Below, one piece after another: positions 20,005 to 28,359 of a stretch of 64,000 nucleotides of DNA (position 1 is its first letter; each line of letters starts with the position of its first letter). Below the pieces are notes generated by a model. That model did not search any database. It had not been told where the DNA came from and saw nothing but the letters and a program-made list of their open reading frames with translations. Source of the DNA: Hyphomicrobiales bacterium (GTDB taxonomy: Bacteria; Pseudomonadota; Alphaproteobacteria; Rhodospirillales; JACKKN01); the NCBI GenBank assembly GCA_024236415.1, contig JACKKN010000017.1, positions 39,942-103,941 on the forward strand, in the 5' to 3' direction. Both the position numbers and the translations under genes were made by a program.

Positions 20005-20031
20005 GTTGATATGTGGACAGCCTGTGGATAA
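20005..20031 (-). promoter_or_regulatory. DnaA-box cluster upstream of dnaB
   Basis: TGTGGATAA at 20023-20031 is the exact complement of the DnaA box TTATCCACA. TGTGGACAG (20012-20020) and TGTTGATAT (20005-20013) are weaker look-alikes beside it. The cluster lies about 100-120 bases upstream of dnaB in its non-coding leader. Confidence 0.55.
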
Positions 20032-20074
20032 GTGGCCGGGGTGTCAAGCTGGGCCGCCAAGCCCAGGGTGGGCC

Positions 20075-21325
20075 TCAGGCGGCGCGGTGGGAATCGCCGC
20101 TGCCCGACTGGCCGCCGCTGGCCGGGGCCTTCGAATCCTCGATGTAGCTGCGGGTCAGGGGCACGGCATCCTGGCGCCGCGCCATCTGGATCTGGAACAC
20201 CACGTTGCCCATGTGGCGGAAGCTGATCTCACTGCCCACCAGGTAGAACTCCCACATGCGGCAGAACCGCTCGTCGTACAGGGCCAGGGCCTTGTCACGG
20301 TTGGCCATGAAGCGCTGGCGCCAGTGGCGCAGGGTCTCGGCGTAGTGCAGGCGCAGGACCTCGACGTCGGTGATCCACAGGCGCGCCTTCTCGATCGCCG
20401 CCACCACCTCGGACAGGGCCGGGATGTAGCCGCCGGGGAAGATGTATTTGCGGATCCACGGGTTGGTGGCGCCGGGCGGCTCCATGCGGCCGATGGTGTG
20501 CAGCACGGCCACGCCGTCGTCGGCCAGCAGCTCGCGCACCTTGTTGAAATAGGTGCGGTAGTAGCTGACCCCCACGTGCTCGAACATGCCGACCGAGACG
20601 ATGCGGTCGAACTGGCTGTCCACCTTGCGGTAGTCGCGCAGGAAGAATCTGGCCCGGTCGGCCAGGCCTGCCTCGGCGGCCCGCTTCTGCGACATGTTCA
20701 ACTGCTCCACCGACAGGGTCACGCCGGTGACGTCGGCGCCCGCCGTGCGCGCCAGGTGCAGGGCCATGCCGCCCCAGCCCGATCCGATGTCCAGCACCCG
20801 CTGCCCGGGCCGGACCTGCAGCTTGGCGGCGATGTGGCGCTTCTTTTCGTCCTGGGCCACGTCCAGGTCGTCCACGCCGTCGGGGAAGTAGGCGCAGGAA
20901 TACTGGCGGTCGCGGTCCAGGAACAGGTCGTACAGCTCGCCCGACAGGTCGTAGTGATGGGCCACGTTGGCCCGCGCCCAGCCCAGGGCGTTGAACTGGT
21001 GGAAGCGGCGGAACAGGCTGTCCAGGCGCAGGCGCCAGCCGGCCACCGGATGGTGCCCGGCGGCCTCCAGGTTCATGCCCACCAGCTTCATGAAGCCGTA
21101 CAGGTCGCCGCCGTCCTCGACCGTCAGGCGGCCGTCGGTGTAGGCCTCGCCCAGCACCAGGTCGGGGCTGAAGAACAGGCGCCATTCCAGCGCCCGGTCG
21201 TGCAGTCGGATGGTCGCCGACGGGCCTTCATGCGGGCCGCGGAAGACGTGCTCCCGCCCGCGCGAGTCGTAAACGGTTAAGGTGCCCACCTGAATCAGGT
21301 GGTCGAGCAGTTTCCCGAAAAGCAT
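20075..21325 (-). CDS. cfa: Cyclopropane-fatty-acyl-phospholipid synthase
   Basis: This 416-residue enzyme adds a methylene group from S-adenosylmethionine to unsaturated acyl chains of membrane phospholipids. The SAM site reads VLDIGSGWGGMALHLA, followed by GVTLSVEQLNMSQKRA and IVSVGMFEHVG; AHHYDLSGELYDLFLD precedes them. The start at 21325 (MLFGKLLDHLIQVG) is chosen because it follows a plausible ribosome site and avoids running into the rplI terminator, which a start at 21418 would do. Confidence 0.93.
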   Translation of the reverse strand: MLFGKLLDHLIQVGTLTVYDSRGREHVFRGPHEGPSATIRLHDRALEWRLFFSPDLVLGEAYTDGRLTVEDGGDLYGFMKLVGMNLEAAGHHPVAGWRLRLDSLFRRFHQFNALGWARANVAHHYDLSGELYDLFLDRDRQYSCAYFPDGVDDLDVAQDEKKRHIAAKLQVRPGQRVLDIGSGWGGMALHLARTAGADVTGVTLSVEQLNMSQKRAAEAGLADRARFFLRDYRKVDSQFDRIVSVGMFEHVGVSYYRTYFNKVRELLADDGVAVLHTIGRMEPPGATNPWIRKYIFPGGYIPALSEVVAAIEKARLWITDVEVLRLHYAETLRHWRQRFMANRDKALALYDERFCRMWEFYLVGSEISFRHMGNVVFQIQMARRQDAVPLTRSYIEDSKAPASGGQSGSGDSHRAA

Positions 21326-21397
21326 TTCCCTGTCCGCCTTGCCTCGCGGGCACTTGTCCCCTTTCAAAGGTCCGAAAGACCGGCACAATAATTGTAC

Positions 21398-21429
21398 AAA
21401 AAAAAGCCGATTCCGCAAGGAATCGGCTT
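21398..21429 (-). terminator. Intrinsic terminator of the rpsF-rpsR-rplI operon
   Basis: On the minus strand an 11-base-pair stem AAGCCGATTCC/GGAATCGGCTT with a four-base loop (21404-21429) runs straight into eight T residues (21398-21405 complement). It lies about 50 bases after the rplI stop, so it separates the ribosomal operon from cfa. Confidence 0.92.
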
Positions 21430-21478
21430 CGTGGGCCCGCGCCGGGCGCGGGCCGGATCGGGAACGGCGTTTGCGGGC

Positions 21479-22117
21479 CTACTTCTCCAGGTCTTCCTCG
21501 TCCTCGTCCGCGGCCGTCTCGGCCTCCTCTTCCTCTTCGGCCTCGGCCAGGGCGTGCTCGCCCGCCTCTTCCTCGAACACCTCGTCGACCTGCTCTTCCA
21601 GGCTGGTCTCGTGCTCCTCCTCGTCCAGGCCGAGGACGGCGCGGCCGGTCTTGGCCTGGATCTCGGCCTCCTCGGGCGAGCGGGCGACGTTGACGGCGAC
21701 GCTGGCCGACACCTCGGGGTGCAGGATCACGCGCACCGGGAACACACCCAGGGACTTGATGGGGTCGGCCAGGTCGATCTGCTGGCGGCGCACGGTGATG
21801 CCGGCCGCGCTGACCGCGTCGGCGATGTCACGGGCCTTGACCGAGCCGTAAAGCTGGCCGGCGTCGCCGGCCTGGCGCACCAGGATCACCGACAGGCCGT
21901 CGAAGCGGGTGGCCATCTGCGCAGCCTCGGACTTGCGTTGCAGGTTGTCGGCCTCCAGCTGCGCCCGCTGGGTCTCGAACTGGGCGCGGTTGGTGTCGGT
22001 GGCGCGCATGGCCTTCTTGCGCGGCAGCAGGTAGTTGCGGGCATAGCCGGCCTTGACGCTGACCACGTCGCCCATCTGGCCCAGCTTCTCGATCCGTTCC
22101 AGCAGAATCACTTCCAT
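21479..22117 (-). CDS. rplI: 50S ribosomal protein L9
   Basis: This L9 begins MEVILLERIEKLGQMGDVVSVKAGYARNYLLPRKKA, the highly conserved rRNA-binding N-domain, followed by the long connecting helix and the C-domain (IADAVSAAGITVRRQQIDL). It is 212 residues long where about 150 is usual. The extra 50-60 C-terminal residues are extremely acidic, with runs of Glu and Asp, ending near EDEEDLEK. Similar acidic tails occur on L9 in some alphaproteobacteria. It is the last gene of its operon. Confidence 0.96.
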   Translation of the reverse strand: MEVILLERIEKLGQMGDVVSVKAGYARNYLLPRKKAMRATDTNRAQFETQRAQLEADNLQRKSEAAQMATRFDGLSVILVRQAGDAGQLYGSVKARDIADAVSAAGITVRRQQIDLADPIKSLGVFPVRVILHPEVSASVAVNVARSPEEAEIQAKTGRAVLGLDEEEHETSLEEQVDEVFEEEAGEHALAEAEEEEEAETAADEDEEDLEK

Positions 22118-22160
22118 GGCGTGTTCTCCTCAGCCCGCTCGCCGGGCACTGTCAATCAAC

Positions 22161-23114
22161 TCACGTTTGCGGGCCGACCGGGGCGAACCGCCGCCGGATG
22201 CCGGCCCATTGTTCGATCAGTCCCGCCGCGACGACCACCAGGGCCGCCCATCCCGACAGGAGCACGACGACATAGAGCGCCCCCAGCGCCACCCCCCTCT
22301 GCGGCAGGCGCCGCGCCACGGCATGGGCCACGGCCAGCCCCAGCAGGAAGAACGGCAGGGCCAGGATCAGGGCCAGGTTCTGGCCCATGTACTCCAGGTT
22401 GCCGCTGCCCAGCAGCGTCACCGCCGCCGCCGCCACCAGGGCCCACGAGGCCCAGTCGGGCAGGGTCATGGTCACGTACCGGGTGCGCGGCCGCAGGTTG
22501 CGCCCGGCCTTGACCAGGATGCCCTGGGCCAGGGCCCCGTTGGCCACCAGCATCAGCAGCCACGAGGTCCCCACCGTGCCCGGGAACAGGGGCGTCATGA
22601 TGGCCGCCATCCTGTCCTGGTCCAGGTCCCCCAGGGTCGGTGCCAGCACCGCCAGGGCCTGTTCCAGCATGTCGGACACGACCTGGCGCAGGTCCTCCTG
22701 GTGGCCGACGCCGACGGTCACCGCCACCACCAGGGTCGCCGCCACCAGGGCCGCCAGCAGGCTGACGACGGACCCGATCGGGTACCATTCGTCGGCGCCG
22801 CCGGCTGCCGCGTCGCCCGCGGGCGGCGCCGGGCGCCGCAACAGGGCCTGGCGCACCATCACCACCACCGGCACCGCGAACACGCCGAGGAAGATGGCGC
22901 CCAGGGTGCCGCTGCCCGCCAGCCCGGCGATCACGGTGCCCCCGGCACCGGCGATGCCCGCCGGCACCACCCCCAGGCCCAGCCCGACGATCATCAGGGG
23001 CAGGGGCGTGAGGTTGATCAGCACCAGGGCGCCGGGGCCGCCCACCGCGAAGGTGAGCAGGGCCAGGGCGCTGACGGCGCCGGCAAGGAGGGCGATGACG
23101 ACCGGCTTGACCAT
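22161..23114 (-). CDS. DUF2232-type membrane protein
   Basis: This 317-residue hydrophobic protein has about eight membrane segments (for example VIALLAGAVSALALLTFAV at the start). The position between rpsR and rplI and the overall form match the DUF2232 (YybS-like) proteins found there in alphaproteobacteria. No catalytic motif is visible and its function is unknown. It is preceded by rpsR by about 48 bases on the same strand. Confidence 0.75.
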   Translation of the reverse strand: MVKPVVIALLAGAVSALALLTFAVGGPGALVLINLTPLPLMIVGLGLGVVPAGIAGAGGTVIAGLAGSGTLGAIFLGVFAVPVVVMVRQALLRRPAPPAGDAAAGGADEWYPIGSVVSLLAALVAATLVVAVTVGVGHQEDLRQVVSDMLEQALAVLAPTLGDLDQDRMAAIMTPLFPGTVGTSWLLMLVANGALAQGILVKAGRNLRPRTRYVTMTLPDWASWALVAAAAVTLLGSGNLEYMGQNLALILALPFFLLGLAVAHAVARRLPQRGVALGALYVVVLLSGWAALVVVAAGLIEQWAGIRRRFAPVGPQT

Positions 23115-23162
23115 GGTTCACTCCCGGGCCCGCCTGGGCGGGCCGGTTGCGATCCCCGCCGC

Positions 23163-23396
23163 CTACTTGATGACGTAGGGGATCAGGGCCAGATACCGCG
23201 CCCGCTTGACCGCCCGGGCCAGCTCCCGCTGCTTCTTGGCCGACACCGCGGTGATGCGGCTGGGCACGATCTTGCCGCGCTCCGACGTGAAGCGCTGCAG
23301 CAGGCGCAGGTCCTTGTAGTCGATCTTGGGCGCCTTGGTGCCCGACAGCGGGCAGGACTTGCGGCGCCGGAAAAAGGGTCGACGTCCCGGGCTCAT
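23163..23396 (-). CDS. rpsR: 30S ribosomal protein S18
   Basis: This 77-residue S18 contains the family core IDYKDLRLLQRFTSERGKI and PSRITAVSAKKQRELARAVKRARYLALIPY. It binds S6 on the small-subunit platform. The ATG overlaps the rpsF stop in the ATGA arrangement, so the two partners are translationally coupled. Confidence 0.97.
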   Translation of the reverse strand: MSPGRRPFFRRRKSCPLSGTKAPKIDYKDLRLLQRFTSERGKIVPSRITAVSAKKQRELARAVKRARYLALIPYVIK

Positions 23397-23896
23397 GCTT
23401 CCTCTCCCTTGTCTTCGGTGGGCCGTTCGCCGCCGCGGTCGCCGCGGTCACCCCGGTCGCCGCGATCACCGCGGTCGCCCCGGTCGCCCCGGTCGCCGCG
23501 ATCACCCCGGTCCCCGCGGTCGCCGAAGCGGCCGCCGCCGCGGCCGTCGCGGCGCGGGCGTTCGTCGCGGCCGCCGCGGTTCTGCATCATCATCGACGGG
23601 CCTTCCTCCAGGTCGTCGACGCGCAGGGTCAGGTAGCGCAGCACGTCCTCGTTGAGGCGCATCTGCCGCTCCATCTCCTGCACCGCGTCCGCAGGCGCGT
23701 TCAGGTTCAGCAGGGTGTAGTGGCCCTTGCGGTTCTTCTTGATGCGGTAGGCCAGGTTGCGCAGACCCCAGTATTCGCGCTTGGCGACGGTCCCGCCCTG
23801 GTCCTCGATGATCTTGGTGAAGCCGTCGGCCAGTGCCTCGGCCTGCGGTGCGGAAATGTCCTGGCGTGCGATGAACACGCTCTCGTATAGAGGCAT
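23393..23896 (-). CDS. rpsF: 30S ribosomal protein S6 with GDR-repeat tail
   Basis: The first 110 or so residues are ordinary S6 (MPLYESVFIARQDIS; YRIKKNRKGHYTLLNL; DEDVLRYL-like end). The tail then becomes RGGRDERPRRDGRGGGRFG followed by ten Gly-Asp-Arg units and an acidic end, giving 167 residues instead of about 95-130. S6 pairs with S18, whose gene overlaps the stop. The start at 23896 matches the family beginning and follows a weak ribosome site; upstream in-frame codons are not S6-like. Confidence 0.95.
   Translation of the reverse strand: MPLYESVFIARQDISAPQAEALADGFTKIIEDQGGTVAKREYWGLRNLAYRIKKNRKGHYTLLNLNAPADAVQEMERQMRLNEDVLRYLTLRVDDLEEGPSMMMQNRGGRDERPRRDGRGGGRFGDRGDRGDRGDRGDRGDRGDRGDRGDRGDRGGERPTEDKGEEA
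23435..23524. repeat. Ten 9-base repeats encoding GDR in rpsF
   Basis: Ten consecutive 9-base units with only third-position variation encode Gly-Asp-Arg repeats at the end of S6. The variation at synonymous sites suggests the repeat is held by protein-level selection rather than very recent slippage. Confidence 0.85.
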
Positions 23897-23996
23897 CTTT
23901 TTCGGTCTCCCTTCGGATTCTCTCAGCCCCGCCGGCGGACGATTCCGCGTTCCGGGGCATAGCCGGCGTGGGCCGGCAGGAAGATGCAAGCGGCGC

Positions 23997-24024
23997 ACTA
24001 TACACAAAAAAGTCGGCCGGGCAA
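23997..24024 (-). promoter_or_regulatory. Promoter of the rpsF operon
   Basis: On the minus strand TTGCCC (24019-24024), a 16-base spacer and TATAGT (23997-24002) form a good sigma-70-type promoter about 100 bases upstream of rpsF. Confidence 0.65.
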
Positions 24025-24126
24025 GGCCCCGCGGACCGCCCGGAGAAACACCATGACAGCCCACCGGGCCTTGCCTATAAGAAGTATCGGTTGCAACCCC
24101 GTGACGGATCGAAAGGGCGACCCCCC

Positions 24127-24318
24127 ATGCGTCTCCTGCTTGCCCTGCTGCTGCCCTGGCTGCAGTTCTTCACCATCGGCCGGCCGGTGGCCGGCGTCGT
24201 CTGCCTGATTCTGCAGCTGACCCTGATCGGCTGGGTCCCGGCGGCGATCTGGTCGGTCTACGCCCTGAGCCAGTACAACACCGACAAGAAGATCGAAGAG
24301 ATGCGCAGCCAGTCCTGA
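24127..24318 (+). CDS. Small membrane protein, YqaE/Pmp3-like
   Basis: This 63-residue protein has two hydrophobic segments (LLLALLLPWLQFFTIGRPVAGVVCLILQLTLIGWVPAAIWSV region) and a short charged C-terminus with DKKIEEMRSQ. Length, two-helix layout and the WVPAAIWSVYAL motif resemble the YqaE/Pmp3 family, small membrane proteins linked to membrane potential and salt stress. The start at 24127 is the first ATG of this hydrophobic unit. The next gene begins 13 bases after its stop. Confidence 0.7.
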   Translation: MRLLLALLLPWLQFFTIGRPVAGVVCLILQLTLIGWVPAAIWSVYALSQYNTDKKIEEMRSQS

Positions 24319-24331
24319 CCGGAGCCCCGCC

Positions 24332-24592
24332 ATGCCCAGCCGAATCGGCCCCACCCTGGCCAAGATCGTCGTCCTGTCGTTCGTGGTCGGCCTGGCCCTG
24401 CACTTCTTCGACATCGACCCCGCCCGCCTGCTGGACAACTTCGGCGAGACGGCGCTGATGGTGTTCGAAAAGGGGGTCCAGTTCATCCAGTGGGCGGCCA
24501 AGTACATCCTGCTGGGCGCGGTGGTGGTGGTGCCCCTGTGGGCCATCGTCTGGATCGTCGGTTACGCCCGCGGCAAGGGCGGCAAGGGCTGA
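24332..24592 (+). CDS. Small two-helix membrane protein, DUF6460-like
   Basis: This 86-residue protein has one hydrophobic segment near residues 10-24 and a second near 58-78, with a Gly/Lys-rich end. The middle (HFFDIDPARLLDNFGETALMVF) resembles small alphaproteobacterial proteins of the DUF6460 type, but I recall this family only loosely. It is 13 bases downstream of the YqaE-like gene and probably co-transcribed. No function can be proposed. Confidence 0.6.
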   Translation: MPSRIGPTLAKIVVLSFVVGLALHFFDIDPARLLDNFGETALMVFEKGVQFIQWAAKYILLGAVVVVPLWAIVWIVGYARGKGGKG

Positions 24593-24644
24593 GCCGCCGC
24601 CGGCGCCCGGCCGGGCCCCAGGCTGGGGGTCGGGCCGGAACCGC

Positions 24645-24673
24645 TTGAACCGCACAACGACTGGCGCTATCAC
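24645..24673 (+). promoter_or_regulatory. Candidate promoter of fabD
   Basis: TTGAAC (24645-24650), a 17-base spacer and TATCAC (24668-24673) lie about 90 bases upstream of fabD in the 171-base gap after the small membrane proteins. Confidence 0.5.
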
Positions 24674-24763
24674 TGCACGCCATTCCGCCGCCCGGCCCGG
24701 CAACGGGGCCGGGGCGGCGGGTCCACAGGGCGACCGTTCGGGTTTCGGGGGACCATACTTCCA

Positions 24764-25729
24764 ATGACGCACGCATTCGTATTTCCGGGCCAGGGCTCGC
24801 AGGCCGTGGGCATGGGCAGGGAACTGGCCGAGGCCTTCCCCCTGGCCCGCGACGTGTTCGCCGAGGTGGACGCGGCCCTGGGCCAGAACCTGACCCACCT
24901 CATGTTCGAGGGGCCCGAGGACGAGCTGACCCTGACCGAGAACGCCCAGCCGGCGCTGATGGCGGTCAGCATGGCGGCGCTGCGCGTGCTGGAGGACGAG
25001 GCCGGGATCGGGCTCGCCGACATGGCCCGCTTCGTCGCCGGCCATTCCCTGGGCGAGTATTCGGCCCTGGCCGCCGCCGGCAGCTTCTCGCTCGCCGACA
25101 CGGCGCGCCTGCTGAAGACCCGCGGCCGCGCCATGCAGGGCGCTGTGCCGGTGGGCGCCGGCGGCATGGCGGCGCTGCTGGGCCTGGACCTGGAGCCGGC
25201 CCGCGAGGCCGCCGCCGAGGCCGCCCGGGGGGACGAGGTCTGCGCCGCCGCCAACGACAACGCGCCGGGCCAGGTGGTGGTCAGCGGCAGCCGCGCCGCC
25301 GTCGAGCGGGCGGTGGAGATCGCCAAGACGAAGGGTGCGCGCCGCGCCGTCATGCTGTCGGTCAGCGCGCCGTTCCATTGCGCCCTGATGGCGCCGGCGG
25401 CCGAAGTCATGGCCGAGGCCCTGGAGACGGTCGCGATGCACGACCCCAAGGTGCCCCTGGTGGCCAACGTCACCGCCGCCCCGGTCACCGACGCGGCCGA
25501 GATCCGGCAGCTCCTGGTGAAGCAGGTGACGGGCATGGTGCGCTGGCGCGAATCGGTGCTCTACATGGGCGAACAGGGGGTCACCACCCTGGTCGAGATG
25601 GGCGCCAGCAAGGTGCTCAGCTCCATGGTGCGGCGCATCGACCGCGAGATGTCCGGAGTCAGCGTCGGCCTGCCGGCCGAGATCGAGGCCTTCATCGCCC
25701 ACATCCAGGGCACCGGCGCCGACGCCTGA
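24764..25729 (+). CDS. fabD: Malonyl-CoA:ACP transacylase
   Basis: This 321-residue FabD loads malonyl groups onto ACP for fatty-acid synthesis. It shows the family start with PGQGSQ (8-13), the nucleophile elbow GHSLGE and the later catalytic histidine in SAPFHC. It opens the fabD-fabG-acpP-fabF cluster on this strand. Confidence 0.96.
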   Translation: MTHAFVFPGQGSQAVGMGRELAEAFPLARDVFAEVDAALGQNLTHLMFEGPEDELTLTENAQPALMAVSMAALRVLEDEAGIGLADMARFVAGHSLGEYSALAAAGSFSLADTARLLKTRGRAMQGAVPVGAGGMAALLGLDLEPAREAAAEAARGDEVCAAANDNAPGQVVVSGSRAAVERAVEIAKTKGARRAVMLSVSAPFHCALMAPAAEVMAEALETVAMHDPKVPLVANVTAAPVTDAAEIRQLLVKQVTGMVRWRESVLYMGEQGVTTLVEMGASKVLSSMVRRIDREMSGVSVGLPAEIEAFIAHIQGTGADA

Positions 25730-25773
25730 GCCGCCGCACGGCCCGCGCGGCCGGCAACACGGGAGGGACGACC

Positions 25774-26511
25774 ATGTTCAGTCTGGACGGAAAGAGGGCC
25801 CTGGTCACCGGCGCCTCGGGCGGCATCGGCGGCGCCATCGCCCGCGCCCTGCACGCCCAGGGCGCGGCGGTGGCCCTGTCGGGCACCCGGCGCGAGGCGC
25901 TGGACGCCCTGGCCGGCGAGCTGGGCGAGCGCGCCGCCGTGACCCCGGCCGACCTGTCGGACCCGGACGGGGCCCAGGCCCTGGTGCAGGCCGCCGAGTC
26001 GGCCCTGGGCGGCCTCGACATCCTGGTCAACAACGCCGGCCTGACCCGCGACGGCCTGGCCATGCGCATGAAGGACGCGGACTGGCAGACCGTGCTGGAC
26101 GTCAACCTGACCGCCGGTTTCCGCCTGATCCGGGCGGCCCTGCGCGGGATGATGAAGCAGCGATTCGGGCGCATCGTCGGCATCACCTCGATCGTCGGCG
26201 TCACCGGCAACCCGGGGCAGGCCAACTACGCCGCCTCCAAGGCCGGCATGATCGGCATGACCAAGTCCCTGGCCCAGGAGCTGGCCAGCCGCGGCATCAC
26301 CGTCAACTGCGTGGCGCCCGGGTTCATCGAGACGGCCATGACCGACGCCCTGCCCGATTCGCAAAAGGACAAGCTGCTGGGCGCGATCCCCGCCGGCCAC
26401 CTGGGCAGCGGCGCCGACATCGCCGCCGCGGTCGCTTACCTGGCCAGCGACGAGGCCGCCTACGTGACCGGCCAGACCCTGCACGTGAACGGCGGGATGG
26501 CCATGATTTAG
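25774..26511 (+). CDS. fabG: 3-Oxoacyl-ACP reductase
   Basis: This 245-residue SDR begins MFSLDGKRALVTGASGGIGGAIA, has NNAG, catalytic Ser in GITSIVG and YAASK, and ends with GQTLHVNGGMAMI, the usual FabG ending. It reduces 3-oxoacyl-ACP with NADPH. The start at 25774 follows GGGAGGGACG. It lies 44 bases after fabD. Confidence 0.96.
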   Translation: MFSLDGKRALVTGASGGIGGAIARALHAQGAAVALSGTRREALDALAGELGERAAVTPADLSDPDGAQALVQAAESALGGLDILVNNAGLTRDGLAMRMKDADWQTVLDVNLTAGFRLIRAALRGMMKQRFGRIVGITSIVGVTGNPGQANYAASKAGMIGMTKSLAQELASRGITVNCVAPGFIETAMTDALPDSQKDKLLGAIPAGHLGSGADIAAAVAYLASDEAAYVTGQTLHVNGGMAMI

Positions 26512-26578
26512 CCGTTTTTCGGCCGTCGAATCGGGGCCGAATTCGCCGATTTCCGGCCCTTGCCGAGACGTCCCGTCA

Positions 26579-26608
26579 TTGCTGGCCAAGGTCCGGAAAG
26601 TGTGTTAG
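26579..26608 (+). promoter_or_regulatory. Weak candidate promoter of acpP
   Basis: TTGCTG (26579-26584), an 18-base spacer and TGTTAG (26603-26608) lie in the 277-base gap before acpP, which holds no gene. The match is modest; acpP often has its own strong promoter. Confidence 0.3.
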
Positions 26609-26788
26609 GAAACGGAACTTTTCATCGCCACGGCCACGCCAAAAGGGGACGGGCAGGATACGGGGAGGGGCCGACCGGACACCCGACAGGGACACCCGAA
26701 AGGGAAAGTCGCACGGGAGGGCACCGGGAACAAACGGCCTGGGACAGCTTTGTTTTGGTTCAACATCTGACCTGAGGATTACGGAACA

Positions 26789-27022
26789 ATGAGTGATATC
26801 GCCGAACGCGTGAAAGGCATCGTGGTCGAACACCTGGGCGTGGACGCGGACAAGGTGGTGGAGAACGCCAGCTTCATCGACGACCTGGGCGCCGACAGCC
26901 TGGACACCGTCGAGCTGGTGATGGCCTTCGAGGAGGAGTTCGGCGTCGAGATCCCCGACGACGCGGCGGAGAAGATCCTGACCATCAAGGACGCGATCGA
27001 CTTCATCCAGGCCAACACCTGA
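26789..27022 (+). CDS. acpP: Acyl carrier protein
   Basis: This 77-residue acidic protein carries the DSLD phosphopantetheine site with Ser37, and the family core LGADSLDTVELVMAFEEEFGVEIPD. It carries growing acyl chains between the Fab enzymes. It lies between fabG and fabF as usual. Confidence 0.98.
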   Translation: MSDIAERVKGIVVEHLGVDADKVVENASFIDDLGADSLDTVELVMAFEEEFGVEIPDDAAEKILTIKDAIDFIQANT

Positions 27023-27074
27023 CCGACCGGCGCGCCTCGGGCGACCGGTTGTCCGCGAAAGGGTCCGTGCTGTC

Positions 27075-28337
27075 ATGAGACGAGTAGTCGTTACCGGAAT
27101 CGGGTTGGTCACGCCGCTGGCTTGCGGGGTGGATGCGACCTGGTCGCGCCTGATCGACGGGCGCTCGGGCGTCACGCCCATCCAGCGCTTCGACGTGGCG
27201 GACCTGACCGCCAAGATCGCCGGCCAGGTTCCCCTGGGGGATGGCAGCGACGGCACCTTCAATCCCGATGACTGGGTGTCGTCCAAGGACCGGCGGCGCA
27301 TGGACGATTTCATCGTCTTCGGTCTGGCGGCGGCCGACCAGGCCGTGGCCGACTCCGGCTGGAACCCCGAGGACGAAGAGTCCCTGGAACGCACCGGCGT
27401 CATGATCGGGTCGGGCATCGGCGGCCTGCCGGAAATCGCCCGCGGTGCCACCCTGGTGGACGCCGGCAAGGCGCGCCGCATCAGCCCGTTCTTCATCCCG
27501 GCCAGCCTGATCAACCTGATCTCGGGCCACGTGTCCATCCGCCACGGCTTCAAGGGGCCGAACCACGCGGTGGTCACGGCCTGCTCCACCGGTGCCCATG
27601 CCATCGGCGACGCCGCCCGCATCATCATGTGGGACGACGCCGACGTGATGGTCGCCGGCGGGGCCGAGGCCGCCATCTGCCCGCTGGGCGTGGCCGGCTT
27701 CGCCCAGGCCCGGGCGCTGTCCACCAACTTCAACGACACCCCGGAAAAGGCCTCGCGCCCCTGGGACGTGGACCGCGACGGCTTCGTCATGGGCGAGGGC
27801 GCCGGGATCGTGGTGCTGGAGGAATTGGAGCACGCCCGCAAGCGCGGCGCCAAGATCTACGCCGAGGTGGTCGGCTACGGCATGTCCGGCGACGCCCACC
27901 ACATCACCGCCCCGGCCGAGGACGGCAACGGCGGTTTCCGCTCCATGCGCGCGGCCCTGAAGCGGGCCGAGATGAACCCCGACGACATCGACTACATCAA
28001 CGCCCACGGCACCTCGACCCCGCTGGGCGACGAGATCGAGCTGGGCGCCGTCAAGCGCCTGTTCGGCGACGCCGCCTACAAGCTGACCATGTCGTCCACC
28101 AAGTCGGCCATCGGCCACCTGCTGGGCGCCGCCGGCGCGGTGGAGTCCATCTTCTCCATCCTGGCCATCCGCGACGGCGTGGTGCCGCCGACCCTGAACC
28201 TGGAAAACCCGTCGCCGGGCTGCGACCTGGACCTGGCCGCCAAGCAGGCCAAGGAGCGGCCGGTGCGCGCCGCCCTGTCCAATTCGTTCGGCTTCGGCGG
28301 GACCAACGCCTCGCTGGTGTTCAAGGCCGTCGCCTGA
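27075..28337 (+). CDS. fabF: 3-Oxoacyl-ACP synthase II
   Basis: This 420-residue KAS II begins MRRVVVTGIGLVTPLACGVD, with the nucleophilic cysteine in VVTACSTGAHAIGDA, catalytic histidines in NAHGTSTPLGD and SAIGHLLGAAGAVE, and the C-terminal NSFGFGGTNASLVF. It condenses malonyl-ACP with acyl-ACP and elongates palmitoleate-type chains. It lies 52 bases after acpP. Confidence 0.97.
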   Translation: MRRVVVTGIGLVTPLACGVDATWSRLIDGRSGVTPIQRFDVADLTAKIAGQVPLGDGSDGTFNPDDWVSSKDRRRMDDFIVFGLAAADQAVADSGWNPEDEESLERTGVMIGSGIGGLPEIARGATLVDAGKARRISPFFIPASLINLISGHVSIRHGFKGPNHAVVTACSTGAHAIGDAARIIMWDDADVMVAGGAEAAICPLGVAGFAQARALSTNFNDTPEKASRPWDVDRDGFVMGEGAGIVVLEELEHARKRGAKIYAEVVGYGMSGDAHHITAPAEDGNGGFRSMRAALKRAEMNPDDIDYINAHGTSTPLGDEIELGAVKRLFGDAAYKLTMSSTKSAIGHLLGAAGAVESIFSILAIRDGVVPPTLNLENPSPGCDLDLAAKQAKERPVRAALSNSFGFGGTNASLVFKAVA

Positions 28338-28359
28338 CCGGCGCCGTCAAGGAGGATTC

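Noticed and set aside
23420..23530. Regular repeats resembling a CRISPR or minisatellite array
   Set aside because: The 9-base unit is in frame inside rpsF and encodes GDR; there are no spacers.
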